Notes: generated from the sequence alone by a model not told the origin. Numbered from the stretch's first letter, positions 46,913 through 56,192 are shown. The stretch: DNA of 64,000 bases from Arhodomonas sp051195215 (GCF_051195215.1 NZ_JBNAZM010000023.1:1-64000); one strand, 5' to 3'. Numbers and translations are program-made.

Positions 46913-47879
46913 GAGTCATTCGCTACTCGTGCTACCCCATGTGCGCGTGCAGAACGCGAACGCCATCTCCAGCCCGTTGACTTGGGGATTTCCGGCGATG
47001 ACCGCGTTCGCGGGCCTGATGCACCTGCTCGAACGCCGCCTTGCCGAGCGGGACGTCCCGCTCCTGTTCGAAGGAGTCGGCGTGGTGTGTCACCACTGCG
47101 AGCCCCAGGCGAGCCATCGCGGCTACACCCACGCCTTCCACCTGACGCGGAACCCGCTGGACAGGGACGGCGACACCGCCGCCATCGTCGAGGAGGGGCG
47201 CGTGCATCTGGACGTCAGCCTGGTCTTCGCGGTGCTCGGCGATGCCTGCGCCGCGCCGGCGGAGGAGCGTGCCGCGGTCGCCCGGGAGGTCGGCGAGCTC
47301 CTGCTCACCCTGCGGGTGGCCGGCGGCACGGTGCTGCCGGGCTCGCTCCAGGGGCGCCGCTGGAACGGCCCCGAGCTGATCCCCCTGGACGAGCGGGAGG
47401 ATGAGCGCCGCCGGCAGTACAAGCGCCTGCTGCGGCGGTGGCTCCCCGGCTTCGCCCTCGTCTGCCGTGACGACGTGCTCCACGAGCGGCACGCGCAGAT
47501 GTGTGCGGACGACCCGGACGCCACGCTGCTGGATGCCTGGCTCGACCTCTCGCGGCTGAACATGACCTGCCGTAGCGAAGATGATGACGGTGAGGAAACG
47601 ATTCGCTGGGAGGCGCGCCGCCGGCCCGGATGGCTGGTGCCGATCCCCGTGGGTTACGGCGCCCTCGGGCCGCTGCAGGTGGGCGGCGACGTCCGCCGGG
47701 CCCGGGACGAGGCCACTCCGCTGCGCTTCGTCGAGAGCCTGTACTCCATCGGTCAGTGGGTGAGTCCCCATCGGCTGGACAGCCCGGAGAGGCTGCTATG
47801 GTACGTCGACAACCGGCTCGACGAGGGGCGCTACCGACTGCGCAACGACTACATCGACAACGCCGCCGAATTCGTCTGA
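46905..47879 (+). CDS. csy2: Type I-F Cascade subunit Csy2 (Cas5f)
   Basis: The product has 324 residues from the ATG at 46905, overlapping csy1 by eight bases. It begins LLVLPHVRVQNANAISSPLT WGFPAMTAFAGLMHLLERR, the standard Csy2 opening, and contains GGTVLPGSLQGRRW and RRRPGWLVPIPVGYGALGPL. It binds the crRNA 5' end with Csy1. Confidence 0.95.
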   Translation: MSESHSLLVLPHVRVQNANAISSPLTWGFPAMTAFAGLMHLLERRLAERDVPLLFEGVGVVCHHCEPQASHRGYTHAFHLTRNPLDRDGDTAAIVEEGRVHLDVSLVFAVLGDACAAPAEERAAVAREVGELLLTLRVAGGTVLPGSLQGRRWNGPELIPLDEREDERRRQYKRLLRRWLPGFALVCRDDVLHERHAQMCADDPDATLLDAWLDLSRLNMTCRSEDDDGEETIRWEARRRPGWLVPIPVGYGALGPLQVGGDVRRARDEATPLRFVESLYSIGQWVSPHRLDSPERLLWYVDNRLDEGRYRLRNDYIDNAAEFV

Positions 47880-47904
47880 CCTGCACCAGGAAGGAGCCTG
47901 AACC

Positions 47905-48945
47905 ATGGCCAAGACCGCCGAGCTCAAGACCGCTTCCGTCCTCGCCTTCGAGCGCAAGCTCGATCCCTCCGACGCCCTCATGTTCGCCGGCCGCTGGAGC
48001 GAGCGTGGCAGCGCCACGCAGTGGCCCGGCATCGCCATTCGCGCGAAGTCCGTGCGCGGCACCATCTCCAACCGGCTCAAGGCGAAAGACCAAGACCCCG
48101 CGAAGATCGACGCCGCGATCCACAACCCCAACCTCCAGACCGTGGACGTCGCCGCCCTGCCCACGGATGCCGATACCCTGCTGACGCACTTCACGCTCAA
48201 GGTGCTCGGCGGTGCCGGCGAGCCCACCGCCTGCAACAGCGCGGCCTATCACGAAAAGCTCCGGGCCGCGGTCGATGCCTACGAAACCGAGCACGGCTTC
48301 GACGAGCTGGCCCGGCGCTACGCCCACAACCTCGCGAACGGGCGTTTCCTGTGGCGCAACCGCGTCGGCGCGGAGGCCGTCGAGGTCCGGGTGAGTCACC
48401 GCGAGCACGGCGAGCTCGCGGCGAGCTGGACATTCGACGCCCTCGAGCTCTCGGTGCGCGATTTCGAGCCCGCCGCCGGTGCCCGGGACGATCTTGCCGG
48501 CCTCGCTGCACTCATCCGCCAGGGGCTCGCCGGCGAGCGCCTCGTGCTCCTGGAGGTGAGCGCGTTCGCCCGGATGGGTGCCGGTCAGGAGGTCTTCCCC
48601 TCCCAGGAGCTCATCCTGGAGCGGGGGCGGAACGACAAGAGCAAGACGCTCTACAGCGTCAACGGCGTCGCGGGTATCCACTCCCAGAAGCTGGGCAACG
48701 CGATCCGCACCATCGATACCTGGTATCCGGAGGCGGACACCGCCGGGATCGGGCCCATCGCCGTCGAGCCCTACGGCTCCGTGACCACGCGGGGGACCGC
48801 GTACCGCCAGCCCCGGCAGAAGGTTGACTTCTATTCGCTGCTGGATGACTGGCTGCTCAAGGATCGCAGGCCGGCGGTCACCGATCAGCACTACGTCATG
48901 GCCACCCTCATCCGCGGCGGCGTGTTCGGCGACAAGGCGGAGTGA
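47905..48945 (+). CDS. csy3: Type I-F Cascade backbone subunit Csy3 (Cas7f)
   Basis: The product has 346 residues. It has ASVLAFERKLDPSDALMFAG, GRFLWRNRVGAEAVEVRV and QELILERGRNDKSKTLYSVN, which are family hallmarks. Six copies form the filament along the crRNA. An aaggag site lies eight bases before the ATG. Confidence 0.95.
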   Translation: MAKTAELKTASVLAFERKLDPSDALMFAGRWSERGSATQWPGIAIRAKSVRGTISNRLKAKDQDPAKIDAAIHNPNLQTVDVAALPTDADTLLTHFTLKVLGGAGEPTACNSAAYHEKLRAAVDAYETEHGFDELARRYAHNLANGRFLWRNRVGAEAVEVRVSHREHGELAASWTFDALELSVRDFEPAAGARDDLAGLAALIRQGLAGERLVLLEVSAFARMGAGQEVFPSQELILERGRNDKSKTLYSVNGVAGIHSQKLGNAIRTIDTWYPEADTAGIGPIAVEPYGSVTTRGTAYRQPRQKVDFYSLLDDWLLKDRRPAVTDQHYVMATLIRGGVFGDKAE

Positions 48946-48949
48946 GGTG

Positions 48950-49516
48950 ATGCTGGATCACTACCTGGACATCCGCGTTCTGCCGGACCCGGAGTTTCAG
49001 CAGTCCATGCTGCTCGGCGCACTGGTGAGCAAGCTGCACCGGGGGCTGGTGGGCATTGACGCCGACGATATCGGCATCAGCTTCCCCGCCCATCGGACCG
49101 ACCCCCGCACGCTGGGCGACGTGCTGCGGCTCCACGGAACGGCCGACCGGCTCCATGAGCTGACCGCGGCCCGCTGGCTTGCCGGGATGCGTGACCATGT
49201 CGATCACGACGAGATCCGGTCCGTACCCGACGGGATCGTCCACCGGGTCGTCCGGCGCCGGCAGTACAAGACCAACGCCGAGCGACTGCGCCGTCGCCGC
49301 ATGCGCCGGCATGGCGAAACCTACGAGCAGGCCTGCGTCCAGGTCCCGGACAGCGTCGAGCGGACGGTGACGACCCCCTTCGTCACCGTCCGCAGCAGCA
49401 GCACCGGCCGGGCGTTCGGGCTGTTCATCGAGCACGGAGACTGCGTCCCTGACCCCGTGCCCGGCGCCTTCAACACCTACGGGCTCAGCCGTACGGCCAC
49501 CGTGCCGTGGTTCTGA
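48950..49516 (+). CDS. cas6f: Type I-F crRNA endonuclease Cas6f (Csy4)
   Basis: The product has 188 residues from the ATG at 48950, four bases after the csy3 stop. The catalytic His is His30 in VSKLHRGLVG; the serine partner is in TVRSSSTGRAFGLFIEHG. The arginine-rich helix RRRMRRHGETYEQA contacts the repeat hairpin. It cleaves the pre-crRNA at the base of each repeat stem and stays bound. Confidence 0.95.
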   Translation: MLDHYLDIRVLPDPEFQQSMLLGALVSKLHRGLVGIDADDIGISFPAHRTDPRTLGDVLRLHGTADRLHELTAARWLAGMRDHVDHDEIRSVPDGIVHRVVRRRQYKTNAERLRRRRMRRHGETYEQACVQVPDSVERTVTTPFVTVRSSSTGRAFGLFIEHGDCVPDPVPGAFNTYGLSRTATVPWF

Positions 49517-49646
49517 CCCTTTTTCCGGTGGCCGATAATCTGACCCCATGAATCAGTCATTTAGCAAGGTGCCTGAAAAATGGGTCAACGGCCGCCGGAC
49601 CCTCGTTGTTCTTTAACAAACAGGGACTTGTCGCTGATAGACTCTA
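49517..49646 (+). promoter_or_regulatory. CRISPR leader
   Basis: These 130 bases between cas6f and the first repeat are AT-richer than the surroundings and contain GTTCTTTAACAAACAGG, a style common in I-F leaders. The intact repeats start here and degenerate repeats lie at the other end, so this is the leader side where new spacers enter. Confidence 0.75.
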
Positions 49647-51433
49647 GTTGGCTGCCGCACAGGCAGCTCAGAAATTGTCGTCTTCCTTGGTGGACTCTTC
49701 CTTGAGGTTGGCTGCCGCACAGGCAGCTCAGAAAATGCCGATTCCGTAGCCGATATCCGCGACGATGTTGGCTGCCGCACAGGCAGCTCAGAAAATCTAT
49801 ATGAATGGCACTGAGGCCGTCGGGGCGTTGGCTGCCGCACAGGCAGCTCAGAAACTCACGATCAGCGGCGTCGAGCATGGCAACCAGTTGGCTGCCGCAC
49901 AGGCAGCTCAGAAAACGGCCCCGATGAAGAAACGGTCAGCCGAAACCGTTGGCTGCCGCACAGGCAGCTCAGAAATCCTCCTTCTCTATGCCCGAAGCCC
50001 GCACTGCGGTTGGCTGCCGCACAGGCAGCTCAGAAAATGAGGGGGCGCGCACCCGCGGCAGACAGGAGGTTGGCTGCCGCACAGGCAGCTCAGAAAACTA
50101 TAATCACCTTTCGCGACCGCAGCCGAGTGTTGGCTGCCGCACAGGCAGCTCAGAAAACTCTGGGTGTTTGGGTAGATCGAGCCAATCGCTTGGCTGCCGC
50201 ACAGGCAGCTCAGAAAACCGCCATCCACGCCGATTCCGCTACCGGCCGGTTGGCTGCCGCACAGGCAGCTCAGAAAAGTAGGTGCGGACGTCAATGGTGT
50301 GTATCACAAGTTGGCTGCCGCACAGGCAGCTCAGAAAAACCCAGAGTCGCCGCCACGATACGTGCCTTAGTTGGCTGCCGCACAGGCAGCTCAGAAAAAG
50401 TGCTGGTCCGTGGTGGGGCACAGAACTCGGTTGGCTGCCGCACAGGCAGCTCAGAAATTGATGAAGTGTATTGGGAAAACCGAGGCTTTGTTGGCTGCCG
50501 CACAGGCAGCTCAGAAAATGTCAGTGAGCGTGGCGTCCTCCAGATCCTCGTTGGCTGCCGCACAGGCAGCTCAGAAATGGTGCGCAACGCCAAAGGGGCG
50601 GTGATTGGCGTTGGCTGCCGCACAGGCAGCTCAGAAATGGTCGAGAAGGGTCTGCCGGACCTCGTCGCAGTTGGCTGCCGCACAGGCAGCTCAGAAAGCT
50701 AGGTGGCGGATCAAACTGTCGGCTCGCTCGTTGGCTGCCGCACAGGCAGCTCAGAAAGTCCGGATAGACCACCACGAGCGCGGAGTGCTGTTGGCTGCCG
50801 CACAGGCAGCTCAGAAAATCTTGCTCGGCGGTTACGGACCAGCCGTTATGTTGGCTGCCGCACAGGCAGCTCAGAAAAGACGTCGGCATACCGTGACACC
50901 GCGGCGCATCGTTGGCTGCCGCACAGGCAGCTCAGAAACGTTGTTGCTGCATCGTGCTGGCGCTCTACATGTTGGCTGCCGCACAGGCAGCTCAGAAAGT
51001 GTTCTCCCGGGAGTACACCTGGCAAAACTGGTTGGCTGCCGCACAGGCAGCTCAGAAATCCAGCACCGGCCGCTCGTAGCTGAAGTCGACGTTGGCTGCC
51101 GCACAGGCAGCTCAGAAAGCCGTGCGCAGCCTGTTGAGATTCTGTTGCAGGTTGGCTGCCGCACAGGCAGCTCAGAAATTCTAGGAGTGATGCGGTGGAG
51201 CAAGTCCTCTCGTTGGCTGCCGCACAGGCAGCTCAGAAAAGGATGGAACGGGCCCGTTTGGCCATTGCTTCGTTGGCTGCCGCACAGGCAGCTCAGAAAA
51301 TAGCACCTCGAAATCCAGTAATCCGGACATGTCCGGATTTTGAAAGTTCGCTGCCGTGTAGGCAGCTCAGAAAGAGTCGCGCGATGGGTGGCCATCCCGG
51401 TAGGCGTTCGCTGCCGCGTAGGCAGATCGAAGA
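49647..51433 (+). CRISPR. Type I-F CRISPR array, 30 repeats
   Basis: There are 28 essentially identical 28-bp repeats (GTTGGCTGCCGCACAG then GCAGCTCAGAAA) from 49647 to 51299, with spacers of 32 or 33 bases. The repeat at 50189 starts with C instead of G. Two variant repeats follow at 51346-51373 (GTTCGCTGCCGTGTAGG...) and 51406-51433 (also degenerate at its 3' end). Each repeat has a GCTGCC-GCACA-GGCAGC hairpin for Cas6f. The spacer before the first variant repeat (51300-51345) is 46 bases. In total 29 spacers are seen. Confidence 0.99.
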
Positions 51434-51561
51434 AGTAGATATACGGATGCGCTTGTGCCCATTTCGTGTTCGCCGAACCCGACGAAGCGCTCTGTGTCGC
51501 TATGGCCACAAGTGGTTCGGTTACTCCGGCGTCTGCCGCGTGCGTTCAGTTTGAGAATCGT

Positions 51562-52090
51562 CTATCTGACATAGGCCAGCAATGCCGGCAGCAGCGCGAA
51601 CCGCAGCAGTGTGGAGAGCACGATCATGCCGGCGATGTCCTCCACCGGGCCGTCGTAGCGCTCAGTGAAGAGATAGTTGAACATGGCCACCGGCATTGTG
51701 CACTGGAGGATAAGGGTGCCTGCGGCCACGGGGCTCAGGTCGAAGCCGTGTGCGCCGCTGTGGACAGCGTTGCTCGTCGCTCATGTAGACCTTGCTACAC
51801 CACGCTCCTCGTGCCACTGACCGTCGAGGCGAGTGACTCGGAATATCGCAAGCCTGTTGTGGCGGCATACCACGAAGGCCTGTCGAAGCGAACAACGGCG
51901 CACACGGTTACTGAGACCTGACGATGCGTTCGAAAAGGTTAGTAAGACCAGCGCCGGGGTGCCCACGTTCATTACCAGCGCCCCGAGGAAGCGCCGGTGG
52001 AATCCCGACACCCGGGCGATGAGCAGCCCGGGTGCCGGGATCAGGAAGCCCGGCGCGACCGTGGGAGGATGGCGGTGTACCTCCAGGCGT
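51562..52090 (-). pseudogene. Eroded AEC-family (auxin efflux carrier-like) permease gene
   Basis: At the 5' side (about 52090-51945) the minus strand reads LLIARVSGFHRRFLGALVMN and VGTPALVLLTF, the start of an AEC permease; the first helix is itself out of shape. At the 3' side (about 51745-51562) it reads HGFDLSPVAAGTLILQCTMP VAMFNYLFTERYDGPVEDIA GMIVLSTLLRFALLPALLAY, the normal AEC C-terminus with its stop. Roughly 200 central residues are missing, replaced by about 200 bases that resemble the mobile element at 59.7 kb. The gene is therefore dead by insertion plus deletion. Confidence 0.75.
51746..51944 (-). mobile_element. Degenerate MITE copy inside the AEC pseudogene
   Basis: On the minus strand the stretch 51815-51746 (GGTGTAGCAAGGTCTACATG, AGCGACGAGCAACGC) aligns with the core of the 59.7-kb element (GGTGTAGCCGGGCTACATAA, GCGGCGAGCAACGC). 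At 51944-51911 an inverted-end-like sequence (TACTAACCTTTTCGAA..., ...GTCTCAG) matches the family terminal repeat at about 23 of 33 positions. The other end is gone. Confidence 0.6.
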
Positions 52091-52093
52091 TTG

Positions 52094-53587
52094 TCAGCCC
52101 CGCTGCTGCCCCAGGCGTCGAATGATGGTGGGGGCGAACAGGCCCACCAGTGCCATGGTCCACAGCGTCACCGACAGCGGGCTGGAGAGCAGTGTCGTCC
52201 AGTCGCCGTCGCTCAGGGTGAGCGCCCGTCGCAAGTTGGTTTCCATGGGCTGGCCGAGCACCAGTCCGAGCACCACGGGCACCAGCGAGATGTCGAGCTT
52301 GCGCAGGATGTAGCCGAGCACCCCGAAGAACACCATGGTGAGGATATCGAAAGGGCTGTGGCTGATGGAGTAGATGCCCACGAAGCCCACCAGGGTGACC
52401 AGTGGCATCAGTACCCACGAGGGTACGGAAAGCAACCGTACGAACAGCCCTACCAGCGGCAGGTTCATGACCAGCAGGACCACGTTGGCCACGTACAGCG
52501 CGGCGATCAGGCCCCACACCAGCGCCGGTTGCTGCTCGAAGAGCATCGGTCCAGGGGTCACGCCCAGTGAGACCAGCATGGCGAGGAGAATGGCCGTCGT
52601 GGCGCTGGCGGGTACGCCCAGGGAGAGCAGGGGCACCAGACCGCCGCTCACGCCGGCGTTATTGCCGGCTTCCGGGGCGGCTACGCCGCGCTTGTCGCCG
52701 TTGCCGAAATCGCCGTTTCGGCCATTGATGCGCTTCTCCAGGGCATAGGCCAGAAAGGCGCCGAGCGCGGCCCCGGCGCCGGGGAGCACGCCGCCGATGA
52801 AGCCCACGACGCTGGAGCGGATCATCGTCCAGCCGGTGCCGGCGACTTCCTTGATGGCCTTGCTGACGCGGCCGAGGCGAACCGGCTCGTGGGTGCCGGC
52901 GAGGTGCATGTCGATGAAGACCATCAGCTCGCTCACCGCGAACAGGCCCACCAGGGCCACGATGAAGTCGATGCCCTCGTAGAGCTCCAGGAAGCCGAAC
53001 GTGTAGCGCGCCACGCCGCTGCCCGGGTCGATGCCCACGGTGGCGAACATCAGCCCCAGCAGTGTCGCCACCAGGGTCTTCACCGCGTTGGAGCCGGAGA
53101 TGCCGGTGATGGTGGAGAAAGCGAGCACGTAAAGCGCGAAGTATTCCGGCGGCCCGAAGCGGATGGCGAAGCCGGCGAGCAGCGGGGCGAAGAACATCAG
53201 CGCAACGATGGAGATGGTCGCACCCACGAACGAGGCCACCGCGGAGATGGCGAGTGCGGCCTCTCCTCGGCCCTGGCGGGCCATGGGATAGCCGTCCAGC
53301 GTGGTCATGATCGCCGGCTCGTCGCCGGGGATGTTGAGCATGATGCTGGAGATGCGCCCGCCGTACATGGCGCCGTAGTACACGCACACCAGCAGGATCA
53401 TGGCGGAGTCGGCGGGCAGGCCCAGGCTGAACACCAGCGGAATGAGGATGGCGATGCCGTTGGCCGGGCCGAGCCCCGGCAGCGCGCCGATGAGCGTGCC
53501 GGCGAACGCGCCGAGCAGCCCGAGGGCGATATTGGTGGGCGTAAGCGCCACCGCGAAGCCCTGGAGCAGCAGGTCGAATGTCTCCAT
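52094..53587 (-). CDS. tctA: Tripartite tricarboxylate transporter large membrane subunit TctA
   Basis: The product has 497 residues from the ATG at 53585-53587. It has the family opening LLQGFAVALTPTNIALGLLG, GTLIGALPGLGPANGIAIL, YGGRISSIMLNIPGDEPAIM and GGLVPLLSLGVPASATTAIL, with about twelve helices. TctA is the ion-coupled pore of TTT carriers that take up citrate-like acids. It is the last gene of tctC-tctB-tctA. Confidence 0.95.
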   Translation of the reverse strand: METFDLLLQGFAVALTPTNIALGLLGAFAGTLIGALPGLGPANGIAILIPLVFSLGLPADSAMILLVCVYYGAMYGGRISSIMLNIPGDEPAIMTTLDGYPMARQGRGEAALAISAVASFVGATISIVALMFFAPLLAGFAIRFGPPEYFALYVLAFSTITGISGSNAVKTLVATLLGLMFATVGIDPGSGVARYTFGFLELYEGIDFIVALVGLFAVSELMVFIDMHLAGTHEPVRLGRVSKAIKEVAGTGWTMIRSSVVGFIGGVLPGAGAALGAFLAYALEKRINGRNGDFGNGDKRGVAAPEAGNNAGVSGGLVPLLSLGVPASATTAILLAMLVSLGVTPGPMLFEQQPALVWGLIAALYVANVVLLVMNLPLVGLFVRLLSVPSWVLMPLVTLVGFVGIYSISHSPFDILTMVFFGVLGYILRKLDISLVPVVLGLVLGQPMETNLRRALTLSDGDWTTLLSSPLSVTLWTMALVGLFAPTIIRRLGQQRG

Positions 53588-53588
53588 G

Positions 53589-54023
53589 TCAGCCTCCGTA
53601 GAGGGTGCCGGTGGGCAGCGGCAGGCCCAGCACCCAGTCGAAGAGCCCGAACAGCGCCACGCTACCGCCGACGCCGAGGATGCCGGCACGCAGCCACGTG
53701 GTGCCGAGCTGCACGGCGATCACCGCGATGACTGCGGCGGTGGAAAGCACGAAGCCCAGCGGCTCCAGGGCGAAGGCGTAGCCGATGAGCACCGCTACGG
53801 CGATGATCTGGTGGAGCAGTGCGGCGCCCCGCGGCCAATCGGCCTCCGGGCCGGGGCGGACGATGAGGTAGATGCTGGTCACGCCCAGGAGCACGGCGAG
53901 CAGCGTGGGGAAGGACGCGGGGCCGAGCGGCTCCGAAACGAAGCCGCTCGTGTAACCCCGCGCCGCGATCCCGTAGCCGACCGCCAGGGCGAAGAGCAGC
54001 ACCCCGGTGATACGGTCGCTCAC
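53589..54023 (-). CDS. tctB: Tripartite tricarboxylate transporter small membrane subunit TctB
   Basis: The product has 144 residues with four hydrophobic helices and the TctB features YTSGFVSEPLGPASFPTLLA and LPLPTGTLYG. It lies one base from tctA and ten bases after tctC. Confidence 0.9.
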   Translation of the reverse strand: MSDRITGVLLFALAVGYGIAARGYTSGFVSEPLGPASFPTLLAVLLGVTSIYLIVRPGPEADWPRGAALLHQIIAVAVLIGYAFALEPLGFVLSTAAVIAVIAVQLGTTWLRAGILGVGGSVALFGLFDWVLGLPLPTGTLYGG

Positions 54024-54033
54024 GGGTTGTCCT

Positions 54034-55008
54034 CTACTGCAGCAGGCCGATTTCCTGGGAGAGCTCGCGCAGGTCGTTCACCTGCTGGTCGACGAACTGC
54101 TCCATGTCTTCGCCGCTGCGCTGGAAGGGCACCAGGCCATTCTTGCTCATGGCCTCCTTCCAGGCGTCGGACTCGTAGAGGGATTCCAGGGCGTCGACCC
54201 AGTACTGGTAGGCCTCGTCGCTGACGTCACCGCCCATGTAGAACCCGCGCCAGTTCGCACCGACCACGTCGAAGCCCTGCTCGCGGGCGGTGGGCAGCTC
54301 CGAGAACTGGTCGGGCAGGCGTTCGTCGGCAAGCACGCCGAGGATGCGGATCTTGCCGGCGTCGATCTGGCCGGTGAGCTCGGAGATATCGCCGGTGAAG
54401 GCCTGGATGTGGCCACCGATCATCTGGGTAAGCGCGGTGCCGCCGTTGTTGAACGACACGTACTTGACGTTGCGGACGTTGTCCACACCGGCTTCCTTGG
54501 CGAGCATCAGCACCTTCATGTGGTCCCAGCCGCCCACGGCGCTACCGCCGCCGAAGGCCACCTGGCGCGGGTTGTCCTTGACCGCTGCCATGAGGTCGCC
54601 GAGGTCCTCATAGGGCGAGTCCGCGGCCACGGCGATGGCGCCGAAGTCAGCACCGAGCGAGCCTACCCAGCGGGTCTGGTCGGCACTGAGACCGGCGAAC
54701 TTGTTCTGGGCGAGACGGCTGGTGGTAGCGGTACTCGCGGCGACCAGCAGGTTGTTGTCGTCGGCGCGCTTGCCGACAACGTAACCGTAGGCCACGCCGC
54801 CACCGGCGCCGGCCATGTTGGTCACCGTCACCGATCCGGGTACCAGATCGAGCTCGCTCAAGATGCGGCCCACCGAGCGGCAGGTGAAGTCCCAGCCACC
54901 ACCGGGATCCGCGGGCGCGATGCATTCGACCTTACTGGGCTCGAAAGCGTGGGCGGCGGGCACGGCCAGAGCGGCGGCCAGGGCGATACGCGTCAACCAT
55001 TGGTGCAT
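54034..55008 (-). CDS. tctC: Tripartite tricarboxylate transporter substrate-binding protein TctC (first paralogue)
   Basis: The product has 324 residues with a signal peptide ending AAHA. The mature part begins FEPSKVECIAPADPGGGWDF TCRSVGRIL, the substrate-loop signature with two cysteines. GGSAVGGWDHMKVLMLA and VGANWRGFYMGGDV are also typical. It captures a di- or tricarboxylate for TctAB. A composite operator lies 80-113 bases upstream. It is a tandem paralogue of the gene at 55149. Confidence 0.92.
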   Translation of the reverse strand: MHQWLTRIALAAALAVPAAHAFEPSKVECIAPADPGGGWDFTCRSVGRILSELDLVPGSVTVTNMAGAGGGVAYGYVVGKRADDNNLLVAASTATTSRLAQNKFAGLSADQTRWVGSLGADFGAIAVAADSPYEDLGDLMAAVKDNPRQVAFGGGSAVGGWDHMKVLMLAKEAGVDNVRNVKYVSFNNGGTALTQMIGGHIQAFTGDISELTGQIDAGKIRILGVLADERLPDQFSELPTAREQGFDVVGANWRGFYMGGDVSDEAYQYWVDALESLYESDAWKEAMSKNGLVPFQRSGEDMEQFVDQQVNDLRELSQEIGLLQ

Positions 55009-55087
55009 GGTTGTCTCCTCCTAAATGGCTTTGTGTCGCACGCACCCGCACACGCTTGAAACGGGGTAATGGAGCGGGTGTAGGAAG

Positions 55088-55121
55088 AACCCTACCCGGC
55101 TAAGCTGTCATCCACCTGTCA
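55088..55121 (-). promoter_or_regulatory. Three-box operator upstream of first tctC (candidate TctD site)
   Basis: On the plus strand: AACCCTACC (55088-55096), 8 bases, CTGTCA (55105-55110), 5 bases, CTGTCA (55116-55121). The 11-base period of the direct repeat is typical of OmpR/PhoB-type response regulators. The same three boxes with identical spacing recur at 56267. Confidence 0.65.
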
Positions 55122-55148
55122 GCGCGGGTACTGCCGGCACCGACGGCA

Positions 55149-56192
55149 TCAGCCGCCGGCGCCGTCGTTCGAGAGCTTGCGTAGCGCCTCGATCTGCTGC
55201 TCGATGGCTGCGCGGCCGGAGGCGTTGATGTCCTTCGACAGACTTTCGAGATCGGCGATCTGAGCGTTGATGAACTCAACCATGGCGTTGCCGCTGCGCC
55301 GGAATTTCACCAGGCCGTTGTTCTGCATCGCCGTCTGCCACGCCTGGGACTCGGCTACCTGCTGCAAAGCGTTCACCCAGTAGGTGTGTGCGTCGTCGCT
55401 GGCTTCCCGGCCCATGTAGAAGCCGCGCCAGTTGGCGCCGACGGTGTCGTACCCCTGTTCCCGTGCCGTTGGGAGCTCCGAGAACGCCTGGGGCAGGCGT
55501 TGATCGGCGAGCACGCCGAGGACGCGCAGTTGCCCCTCGCGAACCGATTCGGCCACCTCCGAGAGGTCGCCGGAGAAGGCGTCGACGTTGCCAGCACGCA
55601 ACTCTTCCAGCGCGGCGCCGCCATTGTTGAACGACAGATATTGCAGTTCGTGGAGGTTCTTGATGCCGGCGGCGCGGGCGAGCATCAGTACCTTCATGTG
55701 ATCCCAGCCGTTCGCCGGGCTGCCACCGGAGAAGGCGACCACGCGGGGGTTGTCGCGCACGGCGGTGAAGAGCTCGTCCAGGTTCTGGTACGGACTGTCC
55801 GGCGAGACCGCGATGACGCCGAAATCCGCACCGAGTGCGGCGAGCCAGCGAACGTCGCCGGCAGTGTGGCCGGCGTAGCGGCCCTGCGCGAGTCGGCTCG
55901 CGGTGGCCGTACTCGCGGCCACGAGCAGGTTGTCGTCGCCCGCGCGCTCCCCGGCGACACGGCCGTAAGCAATGCCGCCGCCGGCACCGGAGACGTTTGA
56001 GACCGTGACGGGGCCGGGGGTGAGTCCCTTGGCGGCGAGGATTCTCCCGACGGCGCGGCAGGTGAAATCCCAGCCGCCGCCTTTGTCGGCGGGGGCGATG
56101 CACTCCACGTCGCCCGGCTCGAAGGCGGAGGCGGCGGGGGCGGCGATCGCCGCCGTCAGCGTCAGTATCAGGAGCGTGAGCCAACGGTGCAT
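55149..56192 (-). CDS. Substrate-binding protein TctC (second paralogue)
   Basis: The product has 347 residues and is collinear with the first TctC (FEPGDVECIAPADKGGGWDF TCRAVGRIL; GANWRGFYMGREASDDAH), but carries about 25 extra C-terminal residues (SGRAAIEQQIEALRKLSNDG). It lies next to the regulatory genes and has no own membrane subunits. It may feed the same TctAB with another ligand or serve as a sensor for TctE. 140 bases separate it from the first tctC. Confidence 0.9.
   Translation of the reverse strand: MHRWLTLLILTLTAAIAAPAASAFEPGDVECIAPADKGGGWDFTCRAVGRILAAKGLTPGPVTVSNVSGAGGGIAYGRVAGERAGDDNLLVAASTATASRLAQGRYAGHTAGDVRWLAALGADFGVIAVSPDSPYQNLDELFTAVRDNPRVVAFSGGSPANGWDHMKVLMLARAAGIKNLHELQYLSFNNGGAALEELRAGNVDAFSGDLSEVAESVREGQLRVLGVLADQRLPQAFSELPTAREQGYDTVGANWRGFYMGREASDDAHTYWVNALQQVAESQAWQTAMQNNGLVKFRRSGNAMVEFINAQIADLESLSKDINASGRAAIEQQIEALRKLSNDGAGG

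Noticed and set aside
49585..51509. Long open frames through the CRISPR array on both strands (LAAAQAAQK, VGCRTGSSE, FLSCLCGSQ or SELPVRQPT repeats every 20 residues)
   Set aside because: They arise because the repeat-spacer period is about 60 bases, a multiple of three, and the repeat has no stop in most frames. They are the repeat translated, not repeat proteins.
55089..55121. TGACAG and TAGGGT on the minus strand as a -35/-10 promoter for tctC
   Set aside because: The spacings are 10 or 21 bases, which does not fit sigma-70. The boxes are better read as an operator.
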